Source of the DNA: Caryophanales bacterium UBA6356
Lineage (GTDB): Bacteria > Bacillota_I > Bacilli_A > RFN20 > CAG-826
Direction of reading: 5' to 3'
DNA length: 16,962 bases
NCBI GenBank assembly: GCA_002440125.1
Contig: DJRQ01000014.1
Coordinates: 5,295 to 22,256 of the forward strand
Of the stretch, positions 14,969-16,962 are shown piece after piece. The translations under genes and the position numbers were made by a program. Below the pieces are notes generated by a model. The model ran no database searches. It was not told where the DNA came from and worked only from the letters and a program-made list of their open reading frames with translations. Each line of letters starts with the position of its first letter. Within the stretch, counting starts at the first letter, position 1.

Positions 14969-15580
14969 ATGTTTTACCCTTTGGAATCGCTCGAATGCGA
15001 GATGGATGTTCTTTCTTCGCGCTTTATCGCCTCTCTTTATCCCCTCGAAAAGAAAGATGAAGTGAAAAGCTATCTTCAAAAGACCATGGAGAGGCACCCT
15101 AAGGCAACCCACTATCCTTATGCTTATAGGATTTTGCCTTTTGAGGGGATGGGGGATAGCGGCGAGCCGAAAGGGAGCACGGGCCTTCCTTTATTGGAAG
15201 CGCTTCGTCAGAAAGACGCGGATAAAGTGTTGGTGGTGGTCACGCGTTATTTCGGTGGCACAAAGCTGGGCCTTCCGCGCCTTACTAGGACTTATCGGGA
15301 AGCTCTTTCAGAAGTTCTATCTCGCAGCACTCCCAGCGTTTTAGTTCCGATGCTAAGCGTTCATCTCTCTCTTCCGTATGGAGACTTCGAAGTCCTAAAA
15401 AAAGAATGTCAAAGATTAGGCTTAACCGTCAAAGAGCCAAAATTCTTAATGTCCGTGGAACTAATCTTGGAAGGAGATGCTAAGATACTAGAGCCTCTTC
15501 TTTCTCGTTATGAGAATAGAGTCAAAGTTTTATCTAAAGAAATGGAAATAGTAAGGAGAAAAAAGAATGAATCCGAATGA
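14969..15580 (+). CDS. yigZ: YigZ/IMPACT family protein (UPF0029 plus DUF1949)
   Basis: The 203-residue product has the two-domain YigZ layout. The N-terminal IMPACT/UPF0029 domain (PF01205, about 1-120) shows SSRFIASLYP (16-25), HYPYAYRI (48-55), GDSGEPKGSTGLP (62-74) and VVTRYFGGTKLGLPRLTR (90-107). The C-terminal ferredoxin-like DUF1949 spans about 127-195. The eukaryotic relative IMPACT regulates translation through GCN1/GCN2. The bacterial protein's task is unsettled, with nucleic-acid binding suggested. The usual DDGEPSGTAG is altered to GDSGEPKGSTG. It starts three bases after the giant gene's stop with only a weak ribosome site, which points to coupling, and it overlaps the next gene by 14 bases. 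Confidence 0.92.
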   Translation: MFYPLESLECEMDVLSSRFIASLYPLEKKDEVKSYLQKTMERHPKATHYPYAYRILPFEGMGDSGEPKGSTGLPLLEALRQKDADKVLVVVTRYFGGTKLGLPRLTRTYREALSEVLSRSTPSVLVPMLSVHLSLPYGDFEVLKKECQRLGLTVKEPKFLMSVELILEGDAKILEPLLSRYENRVKVLSKEMEIVRRKKNESE

Positions 15581-16862
15581 GTTTCAAGAACGAAGAGCGA
15601 GACTTCTTTCACTAATGGACTATGAAAGCATCATGGTCCTTTATAGCGGGGTCGCCAAAGTTAAAAGCGCTGACGAATGCTATCCTTTCGAAGTAAATAG
15701 GAACTTCTATTATTTGACTGGCATCGATCAAGAAGACAGCGCTTTGGTGCTCATCAATAGCGAAGGAGAGCAAAAAGAATTCCTCTTCGTTTCGCCCTTC
15801 GACGAAAGAAAAGAGAAGTGGTATGGGAAACGCCTTACGACTGCTGAAGCGGCCATGAAAAGCGGCATCCAGAACGTTCTTATCAATACTTCTTTGGAAG
15901 CGAAAATCCAACAAGTCATCAATCCTGATGTTTTCGAATACGGAAGCATTCGGCGCATGTATATTGATTTAGACGATGAAATTAAGATCGCCCAAGATAC
16001 CACTACAAAAGATATCAAAGAGACTATCGCCAGCGCCTATCCGGAGCTAGAGATGGTGGATGCTTACCCTCTTATAACAACCCTTCGCCTTCGCAAAAGC
16101 GCCGCTGAGATCGAAGCATTGAAAGAAGCTATCCATAATACCAAAATCGGCATTTATTCTATTTGGAAAGAAATGGCCGAAGGAAAGAAGGAATACGAAA
16201 TGGCCGATCTCTTCCTTCATGTTGAAAACGATCTTTCCGGCTATCAAGGCTTGAGCTTCCCGACCATTATGGCAACTGGCAAGAACGCGGCATGTCTTCA
16301 CTATCCGACGCCGCTTGATGAACTCAAGGACGGTGACTTGCTTTTGATGGATTTGGGTTCTCGGAACGAATACTATTGCGCCGACATTTCTCGCACGGTT
16401 CCCGTGAATGGGAAATTTAGCGATTTCCAAAAGACCGTTTATAACATCGTTTTGGGGGCCAACAAGATGGTCGCTGCCATGGCTCGGCCAGGAGTTACCA
16501 TCCAAGAGCTCCAAGATGCGACTATCGATTATTTGGCCAATGGCTGCTTAGCTGCAGGTCTTATCGATAAGAAAGAGGATATTTCGAAATACTATTTCCA
16601 TGGCGTGAGCCATCTCATTGGACTTGACACCCACGATCCTTATCTCAGCGTTGAAAGCCGCGAATACAAGAACATTCCTTTAGAGCCTGGAATGGTTATT
16701 AGCGACGAACCCGGTCTCTATATGGCCGAACGTTCTTTGGGCATTCGCGTCGAAGACGATCTTCTTATTACCCGCGATGGCTGCGAAGTGTTAAGCGCTT
16801 CTATCGTCAAAGAGATTTCGGACATTGAGGAAAGGCTCGCTGCAAAAATTAAAAACAATTAA
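15567..16862 (+). CDS. pepP: Xaa-Pro aminopeptidase (peptidase M24B, PepP type)
   Basis: This metallopeptidase removes N-terminal residues preceding proline and acts in the cytoplasm. The 431-residue product has an N-terminal creatinase-like domain (about 1-170) and a C-terminal pita-bread domain. All five metal ligands are visible: D262 (LMDLGS), D273 (ADISRTVP), H349 (HGVSHLIGLDTHD), E381 (SDEPGLY) and E396 (GIRVEDD). The auxiliary histidines H245 and H356 are also present. Length and motif order match PepP rather than shorter methionine aminopeptidases. A strong AAGGAG (15553-15558) lies eight bases before the ATG and inside the end of yigZ. It is the last gene of the operon, followed by a strong terminator. 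Confidence 0.95.
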   Translation: MNPNEFQERRARLLSLMDYESIMVLYSGVAKVKSADECYPFEVNRNFYYLTGIDQEDSALVLINSEGEQKEFLFVSPFDERKEKWYGKRLTTAEAAMKSGIQNVLINTSLEAKIQQVINPDVFEYGSIRRMYIDLDDEIKIAQDTTTKDIKETIASAYPELEMVDAYPLITTLRLRKSAAEIEALKEAIHNTKIGIYSIWKEMAEGKKEYEMADLFLHVENDLSGYQGLSFPTIMATGKNAACLHYPTPLDELKDGDLLLMDLGSRNEYYCADISRTVPVNGKFSDFQKTVYNIVLGANKMVAAMARPGVTIQELQDATIDYLANGCLAAGLIDKKEDISKYYFHGVSHLIGLDTHDPYLSVESREYKNIPLEPGMVISDEPGLYMAERSLGIRVEDDLLITRDGCEVLSASIVKEISDIEERLAAKIKNN

Positions 16863-16894
16863 AATCCCTGCAAATTGCCAATCGATTGTCTTTT

Positions 16895-16918
16895 AGAGCG
16901 CTTGGAAGCGCTCTTTTT
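16895..16918 (+). terminator. Intrinsic terminator of the giant-yigZ-pepP operon
   Basis: A perfect eight-pair stem (AGAGCGCT at 16895-16902 with AGCGCTCT at 16907-16914, loop TGGA) is followed by four further Ts. It lies 32 bases after the pepP stop. The last ~45 bases of the window hold nothing I can assign. Confidence 0.9.
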
Positions 16919-16962
16919 GGTAGTAAAAGAAATCTAGAAAAACAAAAGAGCCCTTTTATAAT

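Noticed and set aside
16957..16962. TATAAT at the window edge as a promoter
   Set aside because: No -35 match at 16-18 bases. The preceding AAAAGAGCCCTTTT may instead be part of a terminator cut off by the window.

Overview
The window looks like a chromosomal segment of a Gram-positive, low-to-moderate GC bacterium of the Bacillota, perhaps an uncultured gut Bacilli lineage near the RF39 or Erysipelotrichales groups. The lineage is an inference from gene content and Shine-Dalgarno-led starts. It is also suggested by an Sec/lipobox lipoprotein, tRNA genes with encoded CCA, and TAA, TAG and TGA all ending genes (so not the mycoplasma code). I see no mobile element, CRISPR array or rRNA.

Layout. 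1-790 (+): the 3' end of an unrecognised gene, coupled by a 4-base overlap to a Vsr-like endonuclease, closed by a bidirectional terminator. 807-1277 (-): a small four-helix membrane protein. 1414-3419 (+): a lipoprotein with cell-surface-type repeats, coupled to a CmpB-like (PF06541) membrane protein. 3416-5390 (-): an MFS/GPH-type transporter coupled to the house-cleaning pyrophosphatase RdgB. 5391-5777: a gap with no gene I can support. 5778-5987 (-): tRNA-Asp and tRNA-Gly with an extended -10 promoter and a terminator. 6040-8168 (-): an operon of a CPBP-family protease with a zinc ribbon, a TraX-like acyltransferase and thioredoxin. 8231-16862 (+): an operon of a giant 2244-residue protein, a YigZ/IMPACT protein and a PepP-type Xaa-Pro aminopeptidase, closed by a strong terminator.

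The most unusual item is the giant protein. Its first ~215 residues look like a CvpA-type four-helix membrane domain. By the positive-inside rule the remaining ~2000 residues lie outside the cell. Its middle carries a diverged repeat that I found by eye: a landmark S-x-hydrophobic-hydrophobic recurs about every 106 residues from 855 to 1702, and pairs of these make a ~210-237-residue super-repeat marked by ANP and W...EI. I recognise no characterised relative of the long part. Across the window several genes act at the envelope (lipoprotein, CmpB-like, CPBP, TraX, giant protein). The rest are housekeeping (RdgB, thioredoxin, YigZ, PepP, tRNAs).
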